In this document: in pieces, positions 1 through 8,519 of the stretch
Position numbering within the stretch: the stretch's first letter is position 1
How the letters are laid out: every line of letters begins with the position of its first letter
Assembly: GCF_024220585.1 (NCBI RefSeq)
Contig: NZ_JAMXKF010000002.1
Location: 381,392-445,391, forward strand
Origin: Dyadobacter diqingensis
GTDB taxonomy: Bacteria; Bacteroidota; Bacteroidia; Cytophagales; Spirosomataceae
DNA: 64,000 bases
Direction of reading: 5' to 3'
Position numbers and translations under genes: made by a program
The notes under the pieces: generated by a model
What the model was told of the DNA's origin: nothing
Seen by the model: only the letters and a program-made list of their open reading frames with translations
The model's database searches: none

Positions 1-477
1 CGTATTGCCAATTTCTGGGCTGATGGTGTAGGAAGTTATACTCCTCCGGGACACTGGCACCGCAAAGCGGCTGATTTATGTCATAGCAATAATTTCAGTG
101 AAGTACGCACAGCGAGAACTTTCGCCCTGGTTGGTACTGCCATTCAGGACGCCGGTGTTTGCTGCTGGGATGCCAAATATTACTATTATTATCCCCGTCC
201 AAACCAGATGGACAGCAAAGTCAAAACTTCGGTTGGTTTGCCAAACTTCCCATCATACACATCCGGTCACTCGATGTTCTCAGGCGCTGCCGCGGAAGTA
301 CTTTCCTACATTTTCCCAAAGGATAAGGAAAAACTGGATGCCATGGCAGCGGAAGCATCGGTATCAAGGATTTATGGACTTATTCATTACCGTTTTGACT
401 GCGAACAGGGATTGGCTACCGGCCACAAGGTGGGTGATTATGCCGTACAACGCGCCAAAACAGACGGTGCTCAGTAA
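1..477 (+). CDS. Vanadium haloperoxidase / PAP2-family phosphatase, C-terminal part (5' truncated)
   Basis: The reading frame is open from base 1, so the N-terminus lies outside the window and only about 158 residues are visible. All three parts of the PAP2/vanadium-haloperoxidase active-site signature are present in order: K-x6-RP (in AKYYYYYPRP), a PSYTSGHS version of the PSGH block, and SR-x5-H-x3-D (SRIYGLIHYRFD). These residues bind phosphate or vanadate in the family. The many aromatic residues and the GHWHRKAAD stretch resemble the larger exported haloperoxidase-like proteins of Bacteroidota rather than small membrane PAP2 phosphatases. Substrate cannot be told. A strong hairpin terminator follows directly. 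Confidence 0.85.
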   Translation, partial: RIANFWADGVGSYTPPGHWHRKAADLCHSNNFSEVRTARTFALVGTAIQDAGVCCWDAKYYYYYPRPNQMDSKVKTSVGLPNFPSYTSGHSMFSGAAAEVLSYIFPKDKEKLDAMAAEASVSRIYGLIHYRFDCEQGLATGHKVGDYAVQRAKTDGAQ

Positions 478-499
478 GATATTATTTTAAAAGCAGTAA

Positions 500-533
500 A
501 AGTCCCGGAATATGTGAGATTCCGGGACTTTTT
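500..533 (+). terminator. Rho-independent terminator after the PAP2-family gene
   Basis: A perfect 12-bp inverted repeat (500-511 with 519-530, core AGTCCCGGAAT) with a 7-nt loop is followed by a T-rich run. It lies 22 bases after the stop codon of the preceding gene. Confidence 0.85.
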
Positions 534-646
534 GTTTGAGAATAAAGGGTCTTTTCAAGCAATACGTTTCAGATTTTCAAACATTTTTTTGACGACATAG
601 GGGGCTTTTTGTTTTGAATTGTCACAAAGAAAAAAACATCTATGTC

Positions 647-1291
647 ATGAAGAAACAGATAACCTTTACGATCCTGCTATTTTGGTCTTTGCTCGCTACC
701 AACACATTTGCCCAGCAAATGCAGACCGTTTTCAAAGGACGCGGAATCCAGAGATCCGGTGGCTACGCGGCTATTTCCAATAAGTTTACCACCATCAATG
801 GTGACTATGCCAACATTGCCGAGATTTATGGCGGCTGGTTTGTCAACAGTAAATTTTTAATTGGATTAAGTGCAGCCGGAAGTACCAACCATATTCCTGT
901 ACCGCAAATTTACAGTGAAAGACCCTGGCAAAAACTAACCTACCAATACGGACAGGTGGGTCTGATGACGGAATACGTTTTTGCATCCAACAGACGTGTT
1001 CACGTGGTGGGCAACCTGACCACCGGCGCTGGTTTTACCATGCAATACGACCGGAAAGACTGGGATGATTTTGATGACTGGGATGACCGGTATGACGACG
1101 ATCATGAAGATCCAAATTGCTTCTTCGTGATGGAGCCTGGGGTGCAGGTTGAATTCAATCTTTTAAAATGGATGCGTTTTGCTCCCGGTATTTCTTACAG
1201 AAAAACGTTTGGGGCATCTGGTGACGGCTTATCCGATTCTGATCTTAGCAACGTATCCTATAATTTGACCCTGAAATTTGGCAGGTTCTAA
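647..1291 (+). CDS. Secreted outer-membrane beta-barrel-like protein, function unknown
   Basis: The protein has 214 residues. The start at 647 (MKKQITFTI...) is preferred over the upstream TTG at 614 because it puts a clean signal peptide at the N-terminus (positively charged start, hydrophobic core, cleavage near TFA-QQ). The mature part alternates polar and hydrophobic residues and ends in phenylalanine (KFGRF), as expected for an outer-membrane barrel. An acidic stretch rich in D and W (about residues 145-165) could form an extracellular loop and bind cations. No enzymatic motif is visible and the gene is monocistronic between two terminators. Barrel assignment is inference from pattern, not from a recognised family. 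Confidence 0.7.
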   Translation: MKKQITFTILLFWSLLATNTFAQQMQTVFKGRGIQRSGGYAAISNKFTTINGDYANIAEIYGGWFVNSKFLIGLSAAGSTNHIPVPQIYSERPWQKLTYQYGQVGLMTEYVFASNRRVHVVGNLTTGAGFTMQYDRKDWDDFDDWDDRYDDDHEDPNCFFVMEPGVQVEFNLLKWMRFAPGISYRKTFGASGDGLSDSDLSNVSYNLTLKFGRF

Positions 1292-1311
1292 TCATCTTCA
1301 TCAGCAAACAA

Positions 1312-1348
1312 AAAATCCCTGGAAGGCTTTATGCTTTCCAGGGATTTT
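1312..1348. terminator. Bidirectional terminator between convergent genes
   Basis: The inverted repeat pairs 1312-1327 with 1333-1348 (core AAAATCCCTGGAA) with one mismatch, and has A-runs on the left and T-runs on the right. It can therefore terminate the barrel gene on the plus strand and the molybdenum hydroxylase operon on the minus strand. Confidence 0.8.
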
Positions 1349-1366
1349 AAATTTAAGATGATGCCC

Positions 1367-3529
1367 TTATCCAAGATTATTGATATCAAAAGGCAGCTTT
1401 CTCATTCGTTTTCCGGTCGCTGCAAAAATAGCGTTACCCAGTGCCGGAGCGATCGGCGGAAGTCCCGGTTCTCCTACTCCGCCGGGATTAGCGCCACTAT
1501 CGACGATGTATATCTCCATTTTTGGTGTCTCGTTAAGCCGCATCACGTTGTACTGGTGATAATTGCTCTGATCGCAAACACCGTTCGTGAAAGTGATACC
1601 GTCTTTGATGGCAGCCGTTAACCCCATGACAATATTTCCTTCCGTTTGTGCTTTCACATTATCAGGATTGACGTAATAACCACAATCAATCACCGAAATG
1701 ACTTTATCAATTGTTACGCCCTGATCCTTTTTAGTCACGGTGATACACGTCGCCGAAATACTGTCAAAAGATTTAAAAACAGCAATTCCTTTCCCCTGCC
1801 CTTCTGCAAGTTTTTCGCCCCAGGCTGATTTTTCACCAAGTGTTTCCAAAACTTTTTTGAAACGCTCGTCCTTGACAAGCTCAATCCGCGCTTTCATCGG
1901 GTCTTTTCCGGCAAGATGGGCCAGTTCGTCAATGAAACACTCCTGTCCCCAGCCAAAATTGGAAGCGTAAACAGAGCGCCACCAAACTATGGGAATATCC
2001 GTTTTCACGTTGGTCCAGCTCACCTTTGAGGCCGTCGCAAAATTATACTTGTTGTTATTTGTACTGATTTCTTCGCTTAACCATGGATCAGCCTCGTCAG
2101 ATTTTAGTCCTTTAAAAACCTGCCCCAGAATAGATTCTCCAATCGCATGATGGTGATAACCAGCAATCGCTCCGTTTTCAACAAAACCCTGCATGTGGCT
2201 AACCATGCCGGGACGGTAAGGCCCCTGCGTGATATCATCCTCCCGTGTCCAGATAACTTTCACCGGTTTTTTGAGCTCCTTGGAAAGGTGGCAGGCCTCC
2301 AAAAGAAAATCATGATAAGCCTTACGCCCGAAAGCACCTCCAAGTAGCGTGACGTTGATTTTGACCTTTTCAGGCGCAATTTTCAAATAGGCACAAACAT
2401 CCCGTAACGCCCAGTCAGGCCCCTGCACAGGCGCCCAGATTTCCACGGTGCCGTCATCCTTTACATGCACAACGGCATTTTCCGGCTCAATCGGCGCATG
2501 GGCAAGAAATGGTGTTTCGTAGTTGGCCTCGATTTTCTTTTCTGCTGAGTTATATTTCGCAGTAAAATCACCTTTTTCTTCAAAATTAACACCTTCCTTT
2601 TTGGCTGCTACGTGCGCTTCGGCGAAGTATTTTTCGGTGCTCAGTGTTTTTTCGTAATCGCCATTGTCCCAGTTCACTTTCAGCGCCTTTTTACCTTTCA
2701 ATGCCGCCCACCAGTTTGTCCCGATAACCGCAACGGCCTCGGAAGTGCGGTGTGGCATCGTGCGTTCGGTTTTAACAACTTTAAGGACACCTTTAATTTT
2801 CTTTGCATCCGCATCATCGATAGACACCACTTTTCCATGCAGCGATGGCGAATGCAGGATGCTTGCGTACACCATACCCGGCACATCCACATCGATACCA
2901 TATACGGCCTTGCCTGTAACACGCTCCGGTACGTCCAGTCGTTTGTTGTATTTTCCGATAATCTTAAAATCTTTCGGATCCTTTAATTTCGGATTTTTAG
3001 GTATTTCAAGTTTCGATGCGTCGTCGGCAAGTTCGCCATAACTCAAACTACGTCCCGTTGGCTTGTGAACGATCGTGCCCTCTTTGGCATAACATTCAAT
3101 CACGGGCACATTCCAACGTTTTGCCGCCGACTCGGTCAGCATTTCACGTGCCGCCGCACCGGCCTTACGGATAGGCTCCCATAAAGACCTGACAGAACTG
3201 CTTCCGCCCGATGTCTGGTTACCGTACTTATCCTTCCCGTCGCTCTGGGCAATTTTAACCTGTTCCAGGCTTACTTCCAGCTCTTCTGCAAGCAGCGATG
3301 GAACGGCTTGGGTCGAGCCCTGTCCCATATCGGGGCGCGGGTTAACAATCGTGATATTCCCCGCAGTATCGATGATAATAAACGGATTGATTTCCAGCTT
3401 GATAATTGCCGGAGTGATTTTCTTAACCACTGCATCTTTGGCAAAAGAAGAAATGCCCAAAGCCAGCCCGAAAGAGGTTAAACCAGTGGTTTTCAGAAAA
3501 TCACGGCGTGTTGCTTTTATATTTTCCAA
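1367..3529 (-). CDS. Molybdopterin-binding large subunit of an IorB-like aldehyde/isoquinoline oxidoreductase
   Basis: This 720-residue protein belongs to the xanthine dehydrogenase family, molybdopterin-cytosine-dinucleotide subunit, IorB type. The N-terminus holds a twin-arginine signal (TRRDFLK at residues 7-13) followed by a hydrophobic stretch, so the folded cofactor-loaded enzyme should be exported. Typical cofactor blocks are visible: RPDMGQGSTQAVP near the start, GGAFGRKAYHDF in the middle, and GVGEPGLPPIAPALGNAIF near the C-terminus, which holds the family's catalytic glutamate. It is the second gene of an operon, 27 bases after the 2Fe-2S subunit. No FAD subunit is present, as in isoquinoline 1-oxidoreductase, where electrons go to another acceptor. 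Substrate is not predictable. Confidence 0.92.
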   Translation of the reverse strand: MENIKATRRDFLKTTGLTSFGLALGISSFAKDAVVKKITPAIIKLEINPFIIIDTAGNITIVNPRPDMGQGSTQAVPSLLAEELEVSLEQVKIAQSDGKDKYGNQTSGGSSSVRSLWEPIRKAGAAAREMLTESAAKRWNVPVIECYAKEGTIVHKPTGRSLSYGELADDASKLEIPKNPKLKDPKDFKIIGKYNKRLDVPERVTGKAVYGIDVDVPGMVYASILHSPSLHGKVVSIDDADAKKIKGVLKVVKTERTMPHRTSEAVAVIGTNWWAALKGKKALKVNWDNGDYEKTLSTEKYFAEAHVAAKKEGVNFEEKGDFTAKYNSAEKKIEANYETPFLAHAPIEPENAVVHVKDDGTVEIWAPVQGPDWALRDVCAYLKIAPEKVKINVTLLGGAFGRKAYHDFLLEACHLSKELKKPVKVIWTREDDITQGPYRPGMVSHMQGFVENGAIAGYHHHAIGESILGQVFKGLKSDEADPWLSEEISTNNNKYNFATASKVSWTNVKTDIPIVWWRSVYASNFGWGQECFIDELAHLAGKDPMKARIELVKDERFKKVLETLGEKSAWGEKLAEGQGKGIAVFKSFDSISATCITVTKKDQGVTIDKVISVIDCGYYVNPDNVKAQTEGNIVMGLTAAIKDGITFTNGVCDQSNYHQYNVMRLNETPKMEIYIVDSGANPGGVGEPGLPPIAPALGNAIFAATGKRMRKLPFDINNLG

Positions 3530-3556
3530 TGTCTTTGATCGCTGTTTTGTGAAGGA

Positions 3557-4048
3557 TTAATTCTTGCCAATACCTTTTTCAGATACCTTAATCGTATCTG
3601 CCGCACGGTGAATCGCTTTACGGATACGGTCATACGTGCCACAGCGGCAAAGATTTCCGCTCATGGCCGAGTCAATATCCTGATCGCTCGGACTCGGGTT
3701 CGATTTGAGCAGGGCAACGGCAGACATGATCTGGCCCGACTGGCAATACCCGCATTGCGGTACCTGTTCTTCGATCCAGGCCTGTTGAATGGCGTGAAGT
3801 TTTCCGTCACCAATTCCTTCAATCGTAGTAATCTTCGTATTTTTACCGACACTCGAAACGGGTGTCTGACACGACCTTGTTGGCTGACCGTCCAGGTGAA
3901 TAGTACAGGCTCCGCAAAGCGCCATTCCACACCCGAATTTGGTCCCTTTCAGATCGGCGAAATCCCTTACGACCCAAAGAAGGGGCATATCCGGTTCGAC
4001 ATCGACCTTTACCTTTTTGTTGTTTACTGTTAAGTTAAATATCGCCAT
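3557..4048 (-). CDS. (2Fe-2S)-binding small subunit of the molybdenum hydroxylase (IorA-like)
   Basis: This 163-residue protein is the iron-sulfur subunit that passes electrons from the molybdenum subunit encoded next to it. The N-terminal plant-type ferredoxin domain carries cysteines in [10 protein letters not shown] and a further cysteine in TRSC. The C-terminal helical domain carries CGYCQSGQ and [12 protein letters not shown]. All eight expected cluster cysteines are visible. It has no signal peptide of its own; in this family it is thought to be carried through the Tat system with its partner. It is the first gene of the two-gene operon. Confidence 0.93.
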   Translation of the reverse strand: MAIFNLTVNNKKVKVDVEPDMPLLWVVRDFADLKGTKFGCGMALCGACTIHLDGQPTRSCQTPVSSVGKNTKITTIEGIGDGKLHAIQQAWIEEQVPQCGYCQSGQIMSAVALLKSNPSPSDQDIDSAMSGNLCRCGTYDRIRKAIHRAADTIKVSEKGIGKN

Positions 4049-4385
4049 AGTCTTGTTGTTTTCATGCAGCAGTTATTAAAATTATAATAAAAATATAGAA
4101 AATAAAAACGGGCTCCGGTTAACAAAAATTACAGGAGAATAACGGGAAGTTTAGACGTTGAAAACCAGCAAAAACAGGCAATAGATCAGAGGTAAATTCG
4201 TGCTACCGGAACCTGACAATAGCTATCCTTGGTTGTTAAAGAAGCAAATTTAGAAATGTCATTGCATTTCCGGATATTGAGGTTTTTATACCTGCGGTTT
4301 TGGAAGTTTTCAATACCCGTCCGACGGCAAAAAAGCCTCGGACGGGAGGCACCACAGACATTTTTCAGGAATTAAAATTATCGTT
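4049..4385. other. Intergenic region between divergent iorA-like and map genes, with a leader hairpin
   Basis: This 337-bp spacer must hold the promoters of both flanking genes. No perfect TAnnTTTG box was found. A GC-rich stem-loop at 4316-4346 (arms CCCGTCCGA and TCGGACGGG, an inner GGC/GCC stem, A6 loop) lies about 40 bases before the map start and is not followed by a T-run, so it looks like a leader structure rather than a terminator. No coding frame is convincing here. Confidence 0.5.
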
Positions 4386-5150
4386 ATGTCAATCACAAAC
4401 GTATCAGAACTAACAGGAATTCAGAGGATCAGTGAGGTCGTCGGGAGTACACTCAAACAAATGCGGGAATACGCCAAGGCCGGTATGACCACCAAAGAAC
4501 TGGACGATTTCGGCGGTCGTATTTTAAATGAATTTGGTGCTAAATCAGCCCCCAAATTAACATATGGATTTCCCGGTTGGACCTGCATCAGTGTTAACCA
4601 CGAAGTGGCCCATGGCATTCCTTCTGAGTTAACTGTTTTGAAAGAAGGCGATCTGATCAATATCGACGTTTCTGCTGAGCTTGATGGTTTTTGGGCAGAT
4701 AACGGCGGTTCCTTTATTATCGGTGAAGACGTAAACAATCATCTGCCGCTTGTGAATGCATCGAAAATCATTTTGCAAAAAGCAATTAACCGCATCAAAG
4801 GCGGTGTGAAAGTTTCGGAGATCGGCCGTTTCATAGAAACCGAAGCAAAGAAATCCGGTTTTAAGGTCATCAAAAATCTGGCAGGACATGGTGTTGGAAG
4901 AAGTTTGCACGAGGAACCGCACGAGATCCTGAATTGTTACGATCACGACAATAAACAGCGTTTCAAAAAGAATTCGGTTGTAGCCGTTGAAACTTTTATT
5001 TCAACCGGTTCAACGTACGCCAACCAGGGAAAAGACGGTTGGACACTTACCGGTAATAAGGGTGGTTTTGTGGCACAACACGAGCATACCATCATTATCA
5101 CCGATGGCAAACCGGTTATTCTGACTGGTGCGAATGAAATATGGGGGTGA
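4386..5150 (+). CDS. map: Type I methionine aminopeptidase
   Basis: The 254-residue protein removes the initiator methionine from nascent proteins in the cytoplasm. It is a complete M24 metallopeptidase: the two-metal ligand set is visible as D94 (NIDV), D105 (WADNGGS), H168 (GHGVG), E202 (AVETF) and E233 (AQHEHT), and the substrate-binding histidine lies in HEVAHGIPS (H76). The length matches the usual type I enzyme. The ATG at 4386 is the only start that keeps the full N-terminal helix. It stands away from the ribosomal protein cluster where a map copy often sits, so it may be a second paralogue. It is convergent with the RES toxin gene, with one base between them. Confidence 0.93.
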   Translation: MSITNVSELTGIQRISEVVGSTLKQMREYAKAGMTTKELDDFGGRILNEFGAKSAPKLTYGFPGWTCISVNHEVAHGIPSELTVLKEGDLINIDVSAELDGFWADNGGSFIIGEDVNNHLPLVNASKIILQKAINRIKGGVKVSEIGRFIETEAKKSGFKVIKNLAGHGVGRSLHEEPHEILNCYDHDNKQRFKKNSVVAVETFISTGSTYANQGKDGWTLTGNKGGFVAQHEHTIIITDGKPVILTGANEIWG

Positions 5151-5151
5151 T

Positions 5152-5607
5152 TTAAAGCTGGCCGTCTCGTTCATAGTCCTCAATATTTTTAATCCTTACA
5201 AGATCATAATATCTTGGGAACAAAGGATTGAGAACATAATTATACTCCTGAGGCATCACAGCGCTTCTGACTTTCAGGCCGATAAAATTTCTGTCTTTGA
5301 AGAAACCATCTCCAAGATTTTTCAAAGACAGATTTTCGGACATTCGCCAATCTTCGGGCATGTCATCATCAGGCATTTCATAAAGAAGTGCCGACTCGTC
5401 AACTTCAATGGTCATGATAGACAGATTGGGCGGCAATTCCGTTTCATCCACATGCACCAGGAGTTCGAGCATGGCCAGTGCACGGCTCTCACTTGTATAC
5501 AAAGCAAAAGTTCCTTCGTTATTCCAACGGCCGCCTTCATTGGCCGCACCTTGGCCGCTCAGATCATTCGCCCGCTCTTTTTTCTTGGCTATTCGATACA
5601 GGATCAT
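5152..5607 (-). CDS. RES-domain toxin of a Xre-RES toxin-antitoxin system
   Basis: This 151-residue protein matches the RES family: an early arginine (LYRIAK), GGRWNNEGTFALYTSES, and a late serine/asparagine block SAVMPQEYNYVLNP. The family name comes from these conserved R, E and S residues. Characterised members degrade NAD+ or ADP-ribosylate targets, which stops growth. The start codon overlaps the antitoxin stop codon in an ATGA junction, so the two are translationally coupled. It is full length and no inactivating change is seen. The exact biochemical activity of this copy is not known from sequence. Confidence 0.88.
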   Translation of the reverse strand: MILYRIAKKKERANDLSGQGAANEGGRWNNEGTFALYTSESRALAMLELLVHVDETELPPNLSIMTIEVDESALLYEMPDDDMPEDWRMSENLSLKNLGDGFFKDRNFIGLKVRSAVMPQEYNYVLNPLFPRYYDLVRIKNIEDYERDGQL

Positions 5608-6125
5608 GAATAAACACCGTCTTCGATCCTGCCCAACACCTGATTAACCAGCTTGATACCGGTGGGTGTATTTAAAAGATCAAAAGGTTTTTGACCTTTC
5701 AGCGCTTTGTTCTCCTTATGCAGCCACCTGTTCAAGACTTCGGCATCTTCAAAAACCGCTAAACCTTTTGCAACCGTGCCGGCAATTTCAATCGAAAGAC
5801 TTGACACCAAATCTCCGAAAACATCCGTTTTTTTCTTGCGTGAAAGTGTTTTGTAAGACAGGTTAAGCAGCGTGGCCATATCTTTCATGGGTACATCCAT
5901 AACCTCCGCCAAATTTTCAATCGAAGATTTTGACACACCTCTGCCCGTAGCAACCAGAAAATCCAACGCGGAAGACGGCTGTTCGTCCATAAATTGCTTA
6001 CCGCCTAAAATCATCCACGTCATTTGATTGGCGGGCGCTTTTTGATGCAATCCGACTACAATATCCCCAGTGGATTTTGCCGGTTTTTGATTTGACTTGA
6101 TAGGCGCAGTATTCATAGTGGACAT
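5604..6125 (-). CDS. Xre/MbcA/ParS-type antitoxin (DUF2384) partner of the RES toxin
   Basis: The protein has 173 residues from the ATG at 6125. An N-terminal helix-turn-helix-like region (DFLVATGRGVSKSSIENLAEVMDVPMKDMATLL) is followed by the C-terminal toxin-binding domain (FGDLVSSLSIEIAGTVAKGLAVFEDAEVLNRWLHKEN...KPFDLLNTPTG), typical of antitoxins that neutralise RES toxins and repress their own promoter. The upstream in-frame TTG at 6134 is rejected because it lies inside a TAnnTTTG promoter box. An ATG at 6116 is an alternative start. The gene precedes and overlaps the toxin gene by 4 bases, the usual order. Confidence 0.87.
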   Translation of the reverse strand: MSTMNTAPIKSNQKPAKSTGDIVVGLHQKAPANQMTWMILGGKQFMDEQPSSALDFLVATGRGVSKSSIENLAEVMDVPMKDMATLLNLSYKTLSRKKKTDVFGDLVSSLSIEIAGTVAKGLAVFEDAEVLNRWLHKENKALKGQKPFDLLNTPTGIKLVNQVLGRIEDGVYS

Positions 6126-6131
6126 TTTACC

Positions 6132-6139
6132 CAAATATA
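6132..6139 (-). promoter_or_regulatory. -7 box (TATATTTG) of the Xre-RES operon
   Basis: On the minus strand TATATTTG fits the Bacteroidota -7 consensus TAnnTTTG. It ends 7 bases before the ATG at 6125, so the transcript would be leaderless or nearly so. No clear -33 box was found. Confidence 0.5.
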
Positions 6140-6178
6140 CAGATAAATGTCTACTAATTATAATCTGATATTTCGCAC

Positions 6179-7096
6179 CTACACGCCTTCCGTAACCTTC
6201 TTCATCTTCTGCAAGCCGGTTTTGGCTACGAGCAGCGCGTCCTGGGCGTAATAGTCTTTGTTAAAAACTTCGAAGGAAAGAATGACCGGCTTTTCTGCAT
6301 TTTTCAGGGATGTCAGAAGCCCTTTTAAGGGCGCGACGCCGTCACCCGGATAAATCCTGTCGGCATCTGCTATCGTTTCTCTCGGCGGGGTTGAAGGGTA
6401 ATCATTGATATGAAAAATCTCGATCAACGGTTTACCGACGGCTTTCACGCTATCCATACCCGAACCGCCTTTATGCAAGTGATACACATCCATAAGCACC
6501 CGGGCCGATGGGTGATCCGACTCTACCGCTACATACAACAACTCTCCCACCCTGCTTAGGTTTTTCGAAAAACCCCATAATTCAAGATGGGGTACGACCT
6601 TGGTCTGATCCCCCAATTCGAGTATTTTCCGGTAGCGTTCGGCCATTTTAGGCAGTTCCAGTGATGCTCCTGTCGTAGCCCCCATAGGCGGAGCGGCAAT
6701 ACGCGGACAGCCGATCTGTGCCAACTGTTCCATTTCCATTTTCAACTGGTCCAACGCTTTTGAGCGGGCAGTTTCATCATCCACAATCCAGGTTGCAAAA
6801 CCGATGGCGTCCTCTACTTTTAAACCAAGATCACTCACAATCCGCCTGGCGTCTGCCAATGTGCCGCCTGTTTTCAGGAAATCCTGCAATGTATTTACCC
6901 AGATTTCAACCGAGGTAAAACCGGCTTTGGCCGCCACTTCCAGCTCTTTTCTGAAACCCAGCTTATGACCACGCAACGTGCTCATATTTAACGAGTAAAT
7001 AAATGACCCTGATTTTTCCTTTTTTGTTTCAAATGGGAAAGCAGTGGCTGCTGGGGCAGCGATTATTGAGGTTAGTGCTTCGCGGCGATTCATCAA
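6179..7096 (-). CDS. Exported sugar phosphate isomerase/epimerase-like TIM-barrel protein
   Basis: The 305-residue protein matches the AP endonuclease 2/xylose isomerase-like TIM-barrel family. Recognisable parts are FTSVEIWVN, the barrel strands ending in PHLELWGFSKNLSRVGELLYV, VLMDVYHLHKGGSG, EIFHINDYPS and LSFEVFNKDYYA; the H, E and D residues at strand ends are the likely metal ligands. The N-terminus (NRREALTSIIAAPAATA) has two arginines and a small hydrophobic segment and could be a Tat signal, which is common for such proteins in Bacteroidota. The substrate is unknown. The start may also be the second ATG, three bases downstream. Confidence 0.85.
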   Translation of the reverse strand: MMNRREALTSIIAAPAATAFPFETKKEKSGSFIYSLNMSTLRGHKLGFRKELEVAAKAGFTSVEIWVNTLQDFLKTGGTLADARRIVSDLGLKVEDAIGFATWIVDDETARSKALDQLKMEMEQLAQIGCPRIAAPPMGATTGASLELPKMAERYRKILELGDQTKVVPHLELWGFSKNLSRVGELLYVAVESDHPSARVLMDVYHLHKGGSGMDSVKAVGKPLIEIFHINDYPSTPPRETIADADRIYPGDGVAPLKGLLTSLKNAEKPVILSFEVFNKDYYAQDALLVAKTGLQKMKKVTEGV

Positions 7097-7233
7097 TGAT
7101 GTTTTAAAAGTATTGTATGATTTATTGAAAAGATTGGTCAGTTACATATTTACCGGTCATTATGTGAAAATTGATTGGTAAATTAGAGTTTTACATCCCG
7201 TACCTTGATCTCTACAACCTAAACTAAGCCCAT

Positions 7234-7731
7234 ATGCAGCCCAATGAGTATACAGTGCCAGCGAAAACCCGCATCGGCCATGTTCATTTGAAAGTATCAA
7301 ATCTGGAAAAATCTCTTGATTTTTACTGCGGGCTTCTGGGTTTTGAAATCACAACACGTTATGGAGATCAGGTCGCTTTTATCTCAGCCGGGGGGTATCA
7401 CCATCACATTGGTCTCAACACCTGGTACAGCAAAGGCTTTCCTCCCTCAGCAAAAGAAGGCGTCGGCCTTTTTCATACGGCCATCGTTTATCCCACCCGA
7501 AAGGACCTTGCAGCAATTTATCAAAGGCTGATCAACGCACATTATCCCCTGACCGGTGCCAGCGATCATGGTGTTTCGGAAGCTCTATACCTAAACGATC
7601 CAGATAATAACGGCATAGAACTCTACTGGGACAGACCGGAAAAATCCTGGCCAAAAACCGAGGACGGAAATCTTGAAATGTATACAAGAATATTGAACCT
7701 GAACGGTCTGTTGCACGAACTGAACAAATAA
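7234..7731 (+). CDS. VOC-family (catechol 2,3-dioxygenase/glyoxalase-like) protein
   Basis: The 165-residue protein begins with IGHVHLKVSNLEKSLDFY and has the second half-motif LFHTAIVYPTRKDL and the metal-ligand end IELYWDRP, so the two beta-alpha-beta modules of the vicinal oxygen chelate fold are present. The H-H-E metal triad can be placed at the GHVH, FHTAI and GIELYW segments. It resembles CatE-like ring-cleavage enzymes, but single short VOC proteins also serve as lyases or resistance proteins. It is 26 bases upstream of the molybdoenzyme gene and probably cotranscribed with it. Confidence 0.85.
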   Translation: MQPNEYTVPAKTRIGHVHLKVSNLEKSLDFYCGLLGFEITTRYGDQVAFISAGGYHHHIGLNTWYSKGFPPSAKEGVGLFHTAIVYPTRKDLAAIYQRLINAHYPLTGASDHGVSEALYLNDPDNNGIELYWDRPEKSWPKTEDGNLEMYTRILNLNGLLHELNK

Positions 7732-7757
7732 TTTTCACTGCTAAACTGAAATTACTC

Positions 7758-8450
7758 ATGTCTGAAAATGAGAAACTGGATAAAATTGTGGAGGCGAGGC
7801 TGAAACTTAAAGCCCGTTTTGAGGATAAAATGCGTCAGACTCCTTCTGTTTCCGACAGCAAGCCTATGGGAACCGGGCCCATTAACCGCCATGGAATGCC
7901 TCAATTACCTGTCGGACAGATACAAACCAGCAAATGGCCGGTGCTCGATTTGGGGTTCAAGCCAGATATTGCACTTTCTAACTGGAAATTAACCATAAAC
8001 GGCGAGGTGGAGTCTCCCGTTGAACTTTCCTGGAATGACTTCATGGACCTTCCCCAAACCCGGGACACGAGCGATTTCCACTGCGTGACCACCTGGTCGC
8101 GGATGGATGTGCCCTGGGTTGGCGTACGACTGGCCGATCTTGCGGCTCTTGTCCAGCCAAAATCAACTGTTACCCATGTACTTTGTTATGGATATGATAA
8201 ATACACGACCAATATTTCCATAGAAGAAGCACTAAAAGAGGACGTATTGCTCGTTCATACAGCCGACAACAAACCGCTGGAAAAAGATCATGGCGGGCCT
8301 GTCCGCATGATAACCCCGCAATTGTATGCCTGGAAAGGCGCAAAATGGATCAACCGTATTGAATTCCTGAATAAAAATAAACTCGGATTCTGGGAACTCC
8401 GCGGATATTCAAATACCGCCTATCCCTGGCGAAACGATCGTTACAGCTGA
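7758..8450 (+). CDS. Sulfite-oxidase-like molybdopterin-dependent oxidoreductase
   Basis: This 230-residue protein has the oxidoreductase molybdopterin-binding domain. The conserved FHCVTTWSRMDVPWVGV stretch carries the cysteine (C109) that should ligate molybdenum. Later blocks DVLLVHTADNKPLEKDHGGPVRMITPQLYAWKGAKWI are typical of the YuiH-like soluble group. There is no signal peptide, no dimerisation domain and no haem domain, so it is shorter than true sulfite oxidase and probably cytoplasmic. The physiological substrate is unknown. It probably shares a transcript with the VOC gene. Together with the IorAB pair it implies that the cell makes molybdenum cofactor, although no cofactor genes are in the window. 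Confidence 0.88.
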   Translation: MSENEKLDKIVEARLKLKARFEDKMRQTPSVSDSKPMGTGPINRHGMPQLPVGQIQTSKWPVLDLGFKPDIALSNWKLTINGEVESPVELSWNDFMDLPQTRDTSDFHCVTTWSRMDVPWVGVRLADLAALVQPKSTVTHVLCYGYDKYTTNISIEEALKEDVLLVHTADNKPLEKDHGGPVRMITPQLYAWKGAKWINRIEFLNKNKLGFWELRGYSNTAYPWRNDRYS

Positions 8451-8519
8451 TTTGAAAATACTGTTTTGTATCTGGTATGATATTTGTTTGATAACAAGCA
8501 TTAACCAATTACTAAGACA

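Noticed and set aside
98..490. Plus-strand frame of 130 codons at the left end
   Set aside because: It overlaps the haloperoxidase-like frame, which carries the complete K-x6-RP, PSGH-like and SR-x5-H-x3-D signature; the other frame has no family features.
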